From: Paulinella micropora
Lineage: Eukaryota; Cercozoa; Imbricatea; Euglyphida
Assembly (NCBI GenBank): GCA_009731375.1
Contig: BJOX01000066.1
Coordinates: 1,114,842-1,157,110 of the forward strand
Direction of reading: 5' to 3'
Length of the DNA stretch: 42,269 nucleotides
Below are positions 10,689 to 21,207 of this stretch, one piece after another (position 1 is the first letter of the stretch; every line of letters starts with the position of its first letter). Under the pieces are notes generated by a model that saw nothing but the letters and a program-made list of their open reading frames with translations, made no database searches and was not told the DNA's origin. A program made the position numbers and the translations under genes.

Positions 10689-10770
10689 CTATCTATATAT
10701 CTGTCTGTCTGTCTATGTATCTATCTATCTATCTATCTATCTATCCATCTATCCATCTATCTATCTAAGC

Positions 10771-10812
<42 letters not shown>

Positions 10813-10877
10813 ATCTATCTATCTATGCATCCATCCATCCATCCATCTATGCATCCATCCATCTATCTGTCTATCTG

Positions 10878-10925
<48 letters not shown>

Positions 10926-10960
10926 CCTATGTACCTATCTACCTAACTATCCATATAATA
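10155..10960. repeat. ATT, TA and long TCTA arrays
   Basis: ATT (10157-10193), TA-rich (10250-10400) and TCTA/TCTG/TCCA (10497-10955) arrays. A unique block at 10091-10156 reads TGETMEAHVQKCISH in one plus frame and might be an exon remnant. The unique block at 10400-10495 holds nothing recognised. Confidence 0.85.
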
Positions 10961-10982
10961 CGACAAGTATGTATCCTAGTCA

Positions 10983-11165
10983 TGTCGTGTAGATGTAGAT
11001 GTAGGTGTAGATGTAGATGTAGATGTAGATGTAGATGTAGATGTAGATGTGGGTGCAGCTGCAGCTACAGCTACACAGCTGTAGCTATAGATGTAGCTGT
11101 AGCTGTAGCTGTAGATGTAGATGTAGATGCAGATGCAGATGTAGATGTAGATGTAAATATAGATA
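10983..11165. repeat. GTAGAT hexanucleotide array
   Basis: Hexamers GTAGAT with GTAGCT, GCAGAT and GCAGCT variants. The Asp/Val and Arg/Cys frames are artefacts. Confidence 0.9.
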
Positions 11166-11269
11166 TAGATGAAAGCAAGGTTGAAACACTCTTGAAAATC
11201 GGCTGTCAAATGAAGTGCCCAGCATGTCATGTGTAAAATATTCATCGAGACAAATGAGTTCCAAGTTTA

Positions 11270-11560
11270 GAGTTGTTCTGCGCCATCCGGATTTCCGGGT
11301 TTCTGGTGCCACTTTCTGGGTTTTTGCCGCGCCTGAAAAACCTGGTCTGCATTGGCACTTTCAAGCGCATTCTACACCACCAGATTTTCCGGGGTTTTGG
11401 GTCTATTTCTGGCTTTGCTGAATTTCCTGGCCTGGCCTGGCCTGTGGTGCCACTTGACCCAGACGTTGACCCAGAAGCCGGGAAATCTCGGTGGTGTGGA
11501 ACGCGCCTCACACCGGAAACACCCGGAAATCTGGGTGGTGTAGAACACGGGCCTTGGTGA
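11270..11560. repeat. Foldback region with three copies of a GGTGGTGTAGAA motif
   Basis: The block at 11367-11394 (GCATTCTACACCACCAGATT) is the reverse complement of 11522-11546 and, less well, of 11479-11506. The region is GC-moderate, unlike its neighbours, and its open frames on both strands follow from the inverted symmetry. Confidence 0.6.
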
Positions 11561-11644
11561 CTTTGCTTTCTAAGTGTCCGCAGCATTACTTGTTCATGGT
11601 ATGGAATTTTATCGGTCACCTCCACAAAATGTAGTCAGGTTACC

Positions 11645-11765
11645 GATAAAACTACGTATGCGGCGCGCCAAATTTGACGTGTTTTGCGGGGTTGCCGGCC
11701 CGGCCCGGCCCGGCTGGCCCGCAAACACGTCAAATTTGTGGCTAGCCGCATAATATACGATTTTA
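11645..11765. repeat. Long stem-loop, about 47-bp arms, GC-rich loop
   Basis: Arms 11645-11690 and 11718-11765 pair with few mismatches over GATAAAACTACGTATGCGG and CAAATTTGACGTGTTTTGCG. The loop is GGCCC-type repeat sequence. It could be a miniature transposon or a structured terminator. Confidence 0.7.
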
Positions 11766-11829
11766 TTGTGTTACAGAATGCGCTGGCAATCAACTGGACG
11801 TTGCCCCACACCAACGCGTTCAAACGGGT

Positions 11830-11939
11830 CACACAGTGACATACATACATACATACATACACCACACACACACATACACACACACACACACCCAAGCAGG
11901 CACACGCAAAATCGTTTTTTTGGGTGTCTAGCTACCTAC

Positions 11940-11986
<47 letters not shown>

Positions 11987-12058
11987 CCTACCTACCTACC
12001 TACCTACCTACCTACCTACCTACCTATCTATCTATCTATCTATCTATCTATCTGTCTA

Positions 12059-12123
<65 letters not shown>

Positions 12124-12150
12124 TTATCTATCTATCATATGCATCATGAA
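11830..12150. repeat. ACAT, AC and TCTA/CCTA arrays
   Basis: Microsatellite, with unique sequence at 11885-11925 holding no gene. Just before it, 11777-11839 reads [20 protein letters not shown] then a stop in one plus frame after a TTACAG. This might be a short exon but is unsupported. Confidence 0.85.
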
Positions 12151-12249
12151 ATTGTTTCACACAGAAAGGATTTGTTCACAACACACACAAACGCACACAG
12201 ACACGTGCGCTCGCATATATCTAACTTTTACATTCTTCAATAAATAATG

Positions 12250-12284
12250 CAAGGTATTTATATGTATGCTTTATCAAATGCAGT

Positions 12285-12352
<68 letters not shown>

Positions 12353-12389
12353 AGGTATGTATTTATATGTATGCTTTATCAAATGCAGT

Positions 12390-12464
<75 letters not shown>

Positions 12465-12470
12465 CATTCT
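12250..12470. repeat. Two GATA arrays, each preceded by the same 33-bp block
   Basis: The block ATTTATATGTATGCTTTATC...CAGTTAGATA occurs at about 12256-12290 and 12359-12394, each time followed by GATA tetramers: a tandem duplication of about 103 bp. Confidence 0.85.
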
Positions 12471-12639
12471 TTGGCCATCTGCTGCCTTTCTCTTGTCTTT
12501 CTGCCAACGTGTTGTGTCACTAAAGTCTTATCCCTCATTAATGTTATTACTGTCACTATGTTGTCAATGTATGTATGTACATAGGTTTGTAGGTTGCCAG
12601 GTTCAAACGGACGCAGGTAGGTAGTTAGGTAGTTGGTAT

Positions 12640-12683
<44 letters not shown>

Positions 12684-13099
12684 TGTTTAATCTATGGGCG
12701 TGGCTTAGCTTGAAAAGCCATTGCCTCCTATACTACCCCCGACAAGAACTTTCAGCACCGGCCAAGCTGCACACCAGTTCAAGTCGAAAGGTAGCCGAGC
12801 CCTTTTGAACTATACGGGACAACACTAGAACACTCCCCAGGAGCGTGTGCCCTAAGGAGATGATGCCACAAACAAGCCGAGGTTTCAGGAGTTCACGCTC
12901 GTTGTGAGTTACCTTCTACAACCCCGACTTCATCAACCCTTTGCATCACGCCCCGACTTCATCAGCCATGGTCAGGAGTTGGTTGCCTGTTTAGCCCTTG
13001 CGCTGCGCGCGATTAACGGCGGACACAAAATCGTCATTGTAGGAGATAGTTAGATCTGAACCCTAGGCTGAGTTGCCAGTGGCAGAGACCGTCTCCAGG

Positions 13100-13100
<1 letters not shown>
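12471..13100. other. Unique block between GATA arrays, no gene recognised
   Basis: A GATA array sits at 12640-12682. The 12683-13100 stretch is mixed-composition, contains two copies of CCCCGACTTCATCA (near 12921 and 12953), and has stops in all frames. It may be a fragment of a dispersed repeat. Confidence 0.4.
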
Positions 13101-13162
<62 letters not shown>

Positions 13163-13307
13163 TGATTGATAGATAGATGGATAGGTAGGTAGTTAGGTAG
13201 TTGCTGGATAGTTGGATAGTTAGATAAGGTTATTGTATGTATGTATGTGTGTATGTATGCGTGTGCAGGTTGTGATGTACTATCTAAGCCAGTGTAGAGA
13301 GGTACTG

Positions 13308-13343
<36 letters not shown>

Positions 13344-13380
13344 CGTACCTATCTATCTACGTACCTATCTATCTACGTAC

Positions 13381-13431
<51 letters not shown>

Positions 13432-13464
13432 CCTACCTACCTACCTACCTACCTATCTGTCAGA

Positions 13465-13507
<43 letters not shown>

Positions 13508-13556
13508 TTATCTAATCTATCCATCTATCTATCTATCTATCTATCTGTCTATCTAT

Positions 13557-13598
<42 letters not shown>

Positions 13599-13602
13599 GT
13601 CC

Positions 13603-13635
<33 letters not shown>

Positions 13636-13675
13636 ATCTATCCATCTAACCATCCATCCATCTATCTATCTATCC

Positions 13676-13721
<46 letters not shown>

Positions 13722-13765
13722 TTATCTATCTATTTATCCATCTATGTATCTATCTCGTCGAATCT
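13101..13765. repeat. GATA then TCTA arrays
   Basis: GATA tetramers (13100-13180) and TCTA tetramers (13305-13760) of opposite polarity are separated by about 120 bp of GTAT-rich sequence. No gene is seen. Confidence 0.9.
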
Positions 13766-14095
13766 TTATTTGTCTATCTTCTAGCTGTCTGTATGTATAG
13801 GTATGCATAGTAAGAGTACGAGGAAGACGAAGAAGAAAATATGAATCCACTGCAAATCTATTTGTATTTGGCAGGTATGCATGTACGAGGAGGAGGAAGA
13901 GGAAGAAGACAACGGGGCTCTTACAGAAGTTTCCATCCCTACTGGTTAGTGCTGTACGTACATATTGCATGCAAGGCACACACTCATCTGTCGTTGTGTG
14001 TGTGTGGGGGGGGAGGGGGGGGAGACCTCTCGCCCGAGTTGTCTGTATACTAAGCAGCGCAAACTAAGTATACTGATGTTTTTGTGTGTTAGGAT
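13766..14095. other. Unique block, nothing recognised
   Basis: About 330 bp with a GAAGA-rich patch and a G-run (14005-14021). Open frames are short and not convincing. Confidence 0.4.
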
Positions 14096-14097
14096 CA

Positions 14098-14140
<43 letters not shown>

Positions 14141-14251
14141 CCTACCTACCTACCTACCGACCTACCTACCTACCTACCAAGCTACCAATCTACCAATCTG
14201 TCCATCCATCCATTCATCCATCCATCCATCCATCCATCCATCTATCTATCC

Positions 14252-14282
<31 letters not shown>

Positions 14283-14329
14283 CATCTATCTACCTACCTA
14301 CCCACCTACCTACCTACCTACCTACCTAC

Positions 14330-14368
<39 letters not shown>

Positions 14369-14409
14369 CCTACCTACCTACCTACCTACCTACCTACCTA
14401 CCTATCTAC

Positions 14410-14472
<63 letters not shown>
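14096..14472. repeat. TCTA/CCTA/TCCA array
   Basis: Blocks of TCTA, CCTA and CATC tetramers alternate, showing recent block expansion of each variant. Confidence 0.9.
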
Positions 14473-14609
14473 CATCTTCGCAGGGTCACACTCGATCCAA
14501 GGAGATGGATCATCGTCTTCGTCATTCAAGGTGTATGTATATCATGCATGTATGTGTGTATGTGTATGTATGTAATGTATGTATGTATGTATATATATAT
14601 ACACATATA

Positions 14610-15990
14610 TATATGTATGTATGTAATGTAATGTAACGTAATGTAACGTAACGTACGTAACGTAACATAACGTAATGCAACGTATTGTAATGTAATGTAA
14701 TGTAATGTAATGTAATGTAAGCGATGTAATGTAATCAATGTTAATGTAATGTAATGTAAATGTGATTTAAATCTAATGTAAATGTAATGTAAATGTAATG
14801 TAAATGTAATGTAAAGGTAATGTAAATGTCAAGGTAAATGTCAAGGTAAATGTCAAGTAAATGTCAAGTAAATGTGATGTAAATGTCAAGTAAATGTCAA
14901 GTAAATGTCAAATAAATGTCAAGTGAATGTCAAGTAAATGTCAAGGTAAATGAATGTCAAGTAAATGTCAAGTAAATGTGATGTAAATGTGATGTAGATG
15001 TGATGTCAATGTGATGTCAATGTCAAGTCAATGTCATGTCAATGTCATGTCAATGTACTGTCCATGTACCGTCAATGTACTGTCAATATGATGTCAATGT
15101 ACTGTCGATGTAGTGTCAATGTAATGTCAATGTACTGTCAATGTAGTGTCAATGTAATGTCAATTTAGTGTCGATGTAGTGTCAAGGTAATGTCAAGGTA
15201 ATGTCAAGGTCATGTCCATGTGATGTCCATGTGATGACCATGTGATGACCATGTGATGTCCATGTGATGACCATGTGATGACCATGAGATGTCCATGTGA
15301 TGTCCATGTGATATCCAAGTGATGACCATGTGATGTCCATGTGATATCCATGTGATGTCCATGTGAGGTCCATGTGATGTCCATGTGATGTGATGTCAAT
15401 TTAACGTCAATGTAACGTCAATGCCACGTTAATGTCATGTCGATGTCATGTCGATGTCATGTCGATGTCAATGTGATGTCAAATGTGATGTCCATGTGAT
15501 GTCAAGGTCATGTCCATGTGATGTCCATGTCATGTCCATGTGATGTCCATGTGATGTCCATGTGATGTCAAATGTGATGTCAAATGTGATGTCAATGTGA
15601 TGTCAGTCTGATGTCCATGTGATGTCAATGTCATGTCCATGTGATGTCAATGTCATGTCCATGTCATGTCGATGTCATGTCCATGTCATGTCAAATGTGA
15701 TGTCAATGTGATGTCAATGTGATGTCAATGCGATGTCAAATGTCATGTCAAATGTGATGCAATGTCAATGTGATATTGCATTTACATCACATAGACATCA
15801 CATAGACATCACATTGACGTCATATTGACATGACATTGACATCACATTTGACATCATATTGACGTCATGTCAAATGTGATATCAAATGTGATGCCAATGT
15901 GATGTAAACGTGATGAAAACGTGATGTAACTGTAATGTAACTGTAATGTAAACTTAATGCAAACGTAATGTAAATGTAATGTATTGAAAC
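14610..15990. repeat. Evolving ATGTN satellite, about 1.4 kb
   Basis: It starts as pentamer AATGT/AACGT, becomes AATGTAAATGT-like, then AATGTCAAGT (15-kb region), TGATGTCCATG (15.2-15.4 kb), and mixed GTCAATGTGAT units. Around 15779-15865 the same motifs appear on the opposite strand (ACATCACATTGACAT), then revert. Open frames such as GHHMDITW repeats are artefacts of the 10-12-mer. Confidence 0.85.
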
Positions 15991-16065
15991 GCGTTGTAAT
16001 AATATGTTATGTACATGTGTAGGGCTTCGGCGCGTAGCAAGATATAGCTGCTTTTGACTGGGAGA

Positions 16066-16215
16066 CAAACAAACAAACAAACAAACAAAGATAAACAAAC
16101 ACAAACAAACAAAGACAAACAAACAAAGAAACAAACAAACAAACAAACAAACAAACAAACAACAAACGAACAAACAAACAAGCAAAAACAAAAAAAGAAA
16201 AGCAGTGAACAAAGA
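16066..16215. repeat. AAAC tetranucleotide array
   Basis: AAAC tetramers with GACA and GATA variants. The Thr/Asn/Lys/Gln and Leu/Phe/Val frames are artefacts. The unique 16216-16480 stretch contains poly-T near 16376-16400 and no gene. Confidence 0.9.
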
Positions 16216-16480
16216 AACAAGCCAACCAACCAAACTTTCTCACGCGTGAGAGGCTGATAACAGACAACACTTTCCAGCACAGGGTGGACTTTGCGTCCGT
16301 CTATCTATCTTACCACCTATCTATCTTTCCCTTTTTTGGTTTCCGTGTATCAATATCAATATCCTGCAACAACTTGATTTTTTTTCTTTTTTTTTTTTTT
16401 CATGGGCAATCTGCGATCACCAGCCTTACTCAATGGCAGCAATTTATGCAACTTTGAGCTTTTAATTGTCGTGTTCAATA

Positions 16481-17068
16481 TTCGAAGCAAGACAAGTTTA
16501 TTTGTCATGTTCAATATTTGAAGTAAGACAATGTCGAGCACGTCACTTGAAAGCTGTTGTGTCCTGGCTTCAGATAGTAGTACTAGTTTCAGAATTCCTA
16601 CATATATATACCACTACTGTCGCTTAGAGTCAACAAAATGACATCTGCCACACATCAACGTTGAGTGATTTTGCCGCATGAATGTTGCTAGAATCAGCAG
16701 AGCTCTTTTGCACTCGAACCAGAAACAAAGTGAGCCTAAATTAATTAGTACTGTAACATTAGACTTGTGTTTTTGTATATTTACAATTAAAATACTGTTA
16801 TTATTGGCAATATCCATAGATATTATTGATAATACAATACAGTACTACGTGACTACAGTTGAGCAGATTGATTTCCAAGCTGAGCCCGGCTCCGAGTCCG
16901 TGACGCCGGCCGTTAGATTCTATCTCTTCGCCTTCCCACTCAACTTTGACGAGTGGCAAGTATTTTTTTATTAATAAAACAGTGCTTGCTTCGAGATGCA
17001 ATGTATTGCTGTTGACATTCAAGTGAGCAAAAAAAATTAATTTTTCTTTTTTGGTTGAAATTTTTGTT
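16481..17068. other. AT-rich unique region with fragments of a foldback element
   Basis: 16530-16575 (CAATATTTGAAG...CTGGCTTCAGAT) matches the centre of the element at 17069-17297, so related copies are scattered here. No gene is supported. Confidence 0.45.
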
Positions 17069-17297
17069 TTGTGATATTACTGTGTACATTCAAGTGGCAA
17101 GGCGTTCAAACTTTGACATCATCTTTCTCGATCAATATTTGAGATACGGAAATGCAGCGCACACCCTTGGAAAGCTCTTGTCCTAAGCTTTCCGATGCTG
17201 GCTTCAGATTTGTCGTATCGCTTAGATTGATGGAGAACGATGAGTTCAAAGTTGGATAGTTTGCCACTTGAACTTCGGTCCACAGTAATAAAATTTC
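17069..17297. mobile_element. Foldback/MITE-like palindromic element
   Basis: The left half (TATTACTGTGTACATTCAAGTGGCAA...) and right half (...TTTGCCACTTGAACTTCGGTCCACAGTAATA) are imperfect reverse complements over about 85 nt each. The single-stranded centre contains GGAAAGCTCTTGTCC. No coding capacity; size and symmetry fit a miniature inverted-repeat element. The AT-rich stretch 17298-17601 holds two ACCACCGCCGGA copies and no gene. Confidence 0.65.
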
Positions 17298-17601
17298 AGT
17301 TTTGCTGGAAATGGTTTTTGGTGAAAATCTCAGTTTTGGTTGGAAATTTCTGTTTTGATTTAGAACTGATTCCTGTCACCACCGCCGGACAAAGAATTCC
17401 GGTCGCCACCGCCGGATAATGATGTGATGATTAATATTAATAAAAATTAATTCTCCTAATATTAATTATATAATTATATATTACTAGAATATTCACACTT
17501 TTAATATAATATTAATATAGGAAAAATATTTGTACAGCTTCAATAATGAGCTATTATAATATATAATATTATTAACAATATTGAGATCATGAGTCAGTCA
17601 C

Positions 17602-17967
17602 TTAAGTGAGTCTCGTCTCATCTCTCTTTACGAAAAGATTGAAGCTGAAAACCATGATGAGAGATATAAACTTCTCACTTGTGAACTGTTCTTTCAACAG
17701 CTGCTCTTGGTCCGACAATAAAATCCTGCCGTTCTCTAAGTAAAAACTATCCAGCACGCAATCTTCTGCGTCCACTTCCACGACATATGCTTCATATCTC
17801 TCATCATGGTTTTCATCTTCAATCTTTTCGTACAGTGGTTTTTCGCTTTCTTGGAGGCTCTTCTTGAGGACCCAGGAGGGCGCAAACTTGCTTTTTGCCC
17901 ACCTGCGCGCGGCTTCAGATCCTCTACCGAAAAATCTTTCCCGGCAGCTACGCCATAAACATGTCAT
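17602..17967 (-). CDS. Hypothetical 121-residue protein
   Basis: The frame runs from an ATG at 17967 (MTCLWRSCRERFFGRG) and has ordinary amino-acid composition: a basic N-terminus (residues 1-35), then an acidic middle with YEAYVVEVDAEDCVLDSFYL, like an alternating beta segment. It is not low complexity and lies outside the microsatellites. The start sits 34 bp from the ATG of the divergent short gene at 18002. The final residues KRDETRLT run into AT-rich sequence. No family is recognised. Confidence 0.5.
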   Translation of the reverse strand: MTCLWRSCRERFFGRGSEAARRWAKSKFAPSWVLKKSLQESEKPLYEKIEDENHDERYEAYVVEVDAEDCVLDSFYLENGRILLSDQEQLLKEQFTSEKFISLIMVFSFNLFVKRDETRLT

Positions 17968-18001
17968 AAAATTTTGCTTTTTGCTTTGACTTTGCGCTGT
18001 T

Positions 18002-18175
18002 ATGGAGAGGCTCGTGGCCTGGCTTTTTGATGTGTCCAGAAATTGTCTGCAGGATCCTCCAGAGGGCTACGTGTGTTTGAGGCGCGTGCGGGGGCATGTA
18101 GAGGACAAACACTCCCTCGTGATCGAACTGACACGCTCCACTTGGGGCAAGAACCCGGCCCGGTTGCTCTATTGA
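18002..18175 (+). CDS. Hypothetical 57-residue protein
   Basis: ATG at 18002, TGA at 18173-18175. The product starts MERLVAWLFDVSRNCL and ends KNPARLLY. It uses GC-ending codons (CTC, GTG, GCC, ACG-type), unlike the AT-rich flanks, and has no repeat character. It is divergent from the 121-residue gene with a 34-bp spacer, which suggests a shared compact promoter. It could instead be an exon whose partners are lost in the repeats downstream. Confidence 0.45.
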   Translation: MERLVAWLFDVSRNCLQDPPEGYVCLRRVRGHVEDKHSLVIELTRSTWGKNPARLLY

Positions 18176-18369
18176 TTTTTTTTTTAATCTGCCTTGCTAC
18201 TGAACGAAGAGGAGAGCTACTGATACGGAAAATCTAAATTTAAAAAAAAAAATTATATCATTAAAAAAAATTTAATGTTATTTTTTTAATGTGGTCAGGT
18301 TTTTTAGCTCCAACGTATCATCCTCTCCACCATCCTCCCCCCGTGTTGAGTTAATTTTTTTTCTGGAGT

Positions 18370-18496
18370 CACAGAGAGAGAGAGAGAGAGAGAGAGAAAA
18401 GCGGGGGGGGGGGGGGGGGGGTTTGGGGTGTGTNNNNNNNNNNTAGTGGATCGTGTAGAAAACGCGGGCGTTGTTGTCGTTCCCTCGGTCTTCCAC

Positions 18497-18545
<49 letters not shown>

Positions 18546-18568
18546 GCACACACACACACACACACACA

Positions 18569-18601
<33 letters not shown>

Positions 18602-18645
18602 TCGCACACACACACACACACATACACACGCGCTCTTTCTCCCAC
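18370..18645. repeat. GA, poly-G, CT and AC arrays with a 10-N gap
   Basis: GA (18374-18398), a G run (18403-18421), N at 18434-18443, then CT and AC dinucleotides. All frames are repeat artefacts. Confidence 0.9.
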
Positions 18646-18679
18646 CACCAAGGTATACAATCAAACTATCTTCGCTGTT

Positions 18680-19256
18680 CAGGTGCTTGCACGCTCTTCA
18701 GGTATCTATCTATGTATCTACCTATCTCTCTATCTTTATCTATTCTCTTTATCTATATCTATATCTATGTCTATGTCTGTTCAGGTGCTTGCACGCTCTC
18801 CGGCTCTTCAGGTATCTATCTCTATATCTTTATCTCAATCTTTATCTCAATCTTTATCTCAATCTTTATCTCAATCTTTATCTCAATTTTTATCTATATC
18901 TTTATCTTTATCTCAATCTTTATCTATATCTAATATCTTTATCTCAATCTTTATCTATACATCTTGAGGGCGCTCTAGCAGCTATAAACAGCTTCAGATA
19001 AGCTATCTATATCTACATCTATTTCTCTATATCTATATATCTATTTATCTTCAGGGCGCTCTAGCAGCTATCAAGAGCTTCAGATAACCTATCTATATCT
19101 ATATCTATATCTATTTATCTCAGGCTATATCTATATCTATTTATCTTCAGGGCGCTCTAGCAGCTATCAAGAGCTTCACATAACCTATCTATATCCATAT
19201 CTATTTATCTATATCTATATATCTATGTATCTTCAGGGCGCACTATCAGCTATCAC
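18680..19256. repeat. Minisatellites with TCAGGTGCTTGCACGCTC and GGGCGCTCTAGCAGCTAT units
   Basis: TCAGGTGCTTGCACGCTC occurs near 18678 and 18781. GGGCGCTCTAGCAGCTAT occurs near 18968, 19054, 19150 and, diverged, 19236, each followed by TCTATA repeats: a compound unit of about 85-97 bp. Confidence 0.8.
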
Positions 19257-19495
19257 AAATGAGTCTGCTGCTTAGGTGATACGTTAGATGAGTAGACTCT
19301 GGCGCTAAGTAATATACAAGTAAGTAAGCCAAGCTTTTATTAAATCTTTTTTTAAAACGCACTTAGGTTCAAATCCATTGCAATAGTTTTTTTTTTTAAA
19401 AAATAAGAAACAACAAAAAAAGTGGGAAAAGGAGAAGAAAAATAGAGAATCTAAATTTGCTCGCATCCTGCGTCGACAACGGACCTGGCACTGTG

Positions 19496-19606
19496 TTAGG
19501 AGGAGTTGGCTAGATCACCTGCCTTGAGCAGTCGTGCTCGGATTGCCTGAACCCGATGCTTGTGCACAATAAGTCGCAGAACCTCTTGTTGGTACCTGTT
19601 CTGCAG
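19496..19606 (-). CDS. Possible terminal exon, unknown protein
   Basis: On the minus strand, 36 codons starting LQNRYQQEVLRLIVHKHRV and ending LLKAGDLANSS run to a TAA at 19496-19498. They look like a helical C-terminus. The sequence upstream (CTCTTTTCAACTTGTCTCG) is pyrimidine-rich and ends CTGCAG, so a splice acceptor at the 5' edge is plausible, though the frame also remains open a little further. No upstream exon can be joined with confidence. Confidence 0.35.
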   Translation of the reverse strand: MQNRYQQEVLRLIVHKHRVQAIRARLLKAGDLANSS

Positions 19607-20003
19607 CCGCGCGGAGGTCGAGACAAGTTGAAAAGAGAAACACAAGACCATCAAAGACTATGAACGACCTTTCACAAGGTTGTACTTGAAAATCAAGATA
19701 TTAGATTTGCATTCCATAATATAATAATTCCTTCACAAAACGCACAACTTTCACAGCACCAATTAGCTTACTTATGTCAAAATCTGTTCCTCCCAACTAA
19801 CAGCCTCGGGGCGACATATGCCTCTCCCCCCCCCCCCCCCCCTTTTTTCCCCCCTTTTTTCTGCTCCTGCTGAGCAAAAAAAGGTTCTCAGCATTAAAAG
19901 AGAGGTGCATATTCTAGGAAAACAAAGAAAACTGCTGCAGTCCCTTTAAGCTATTAATAACAATCAACAAACTTTAAAAAAAAAAAATTAAAAAAAAAAA
20001 TTC
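19607..20003. other. AT-rich region with homopolymer seam, nothing recognised
   Basis: Contains a C run followed by T/C runs at 19827-19860 and A runs at 19976-20000. No gene or RNA is seen. Confidence 0.5.
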
Positions 20004-20372
20004 TTGGCGGCCGGCCTGCTGCCAGCAGTGCGCGCCACGTGCCAGTACGTGTGGCGCGTGCCCGAGCACACTGACCTGCTGCTAGAACTGTATGTGGCCG
20101 CCGGCGGCGCAGTGTGGACGCTGCCGGCCGGAGCCGCCACCGGCGCTCGCCGCCGACAATTAGCGCAGGCTCATGCTTTCACAGTGTACTGGAGTGATAA
20201 CAGAGTCATGCAGACGTGCTCGGCTGCCGAGCCGTGCACGCACACGTTTGCGAGCGACTGCGTGTTCGGCCACCAGCCGCGCCATCCTCGAGAATACTGT
20301 CGTGTGCTGTGCCATAACGCCTGCGTGGCGCGAACAGCTCGCGGGCGGCGGCATGGCGCTGCTTTCTATCAC
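20004..20372 (+). CDS. GC-rich cysteine-containing coding island, partial
   Basis: About 120 codons stay open in a block far richer in GC than its AT-rich flanks. The frame includes TCQYVWRVPEHTDLLLELYV, an Ala/Gly-rich stretch, then a Cys/His segment (FTVYWSDNRVMQTC, CTHTFASDC, REYCRVLCHNAC). No ATG lies near the 5' edge, and the 3' edge dissolves into a TTACG array, so this is a fragment or an exon. Base composition and Cys content recall the secreted-protein gene at 32.4-33.5 kb, but no direct repeat of it is seen. No family is recognised. Confidence 0.4.
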
Positions 20373-20374
20373 TG

Positions 20375-20512
20375 TTACGTTACGTTACGTTACGATACGA
20401 TACGCTACGTTACGTAACAGTTACGTAACAGTTCGTTATGCAGTCACGTTACGTAACGTAACAGTTACGTAACGTAACAGTTACGTAACGTTACGTTACG
20501 TTACATACGCCA
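20375..20512. repeat. TTACG/GTAAC pentamer array, bidirectional
   Basis: TTACG units alternate with their complement CGTAA/AGTTACGTAA, making local palindromes. 20513-20915 is AT-rich unique sequence with GGATAATT-type repeats and no gene. Confidence 0.85.
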
Positions 20513-20919
20513 ACATATGGACGCTTCTAACTCAGGTGAATAATTGCAAGGATAACTCCTGTGATAATTCCAGTGATAATTGTAATGTGAAACTGCCCAA
20601 AAGGAGTTCACTCGAAGTATTATTTTAATATTCATTATTATTATTCGATAGGAGTCTAATTATTTGCGCTAGGCTTCTTAAGGCTTACGAGGAAAGCCGC
20701 AGCCGATCGGACCTATATTCATTATTTAGGTAATTCTAGCTTCGGGGATAATTACAAGGATAATGCCCGGGATAATTATAAAATGCTTTACTGTGCTTCT
20801 TCTTCTTCTGCTCCTTCAAAATTTTCTCACATCTTAACTTTTGATTTTCCTTCCCTTTTATTTAGTTGTACTATTTCTCCTTTTATGTTTGTCCTCTGAG
20901 TTTTTGCTCAAACATCGAA

Positions 20920-21207
20920 GAAGAAGAAGAAGGAGAAGAAGAATTATATCTTGCCCATCCAAAACTCCAATTACCTACACGTTCGGAAAATGAAAAGGTA
21001 ATGAATGTGAGATAAGAATGGGAAGAAGAGGAACAGAAGAAGAAGAAGAAGAAGAAGAAGAAGAAGAAGAAGAAGAAGAAGAAGAAGAAGAAGAAGAAGA
21101 AGAAGAAGAATTATATCCTGCCCATCCAAAACTCCAATTAGAAGAAGATTCTGAAGGAGAAGAAGAATTCTATCTTGCCCATACAAAACTCCAATTACCT
21201 ACACGTT
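20920..21207. repeat. GAA array with triplicated 3'-end fragment of the adjacent gene
   Basis: GAATTATATC.TGCCCATCC.AAACTCCAATTA occurs near 20941 and 21111 and, slightly changed, at 21165-21195, where it includes the last codons of the minus-strand gene. Long GAA tracts separate the copies. Confidence 0.8.

Noticed and set aside
14610-15990. CRISPR-like array
   Set aside because: There are no constant repeats with unique spacers, the DNA is eukaryotic, and the units drift continuously.
20375-20512. TTACG array as a telomere
   Set aside because: The unit occurs in both orientations in a short, mixed array inside the chromosome.
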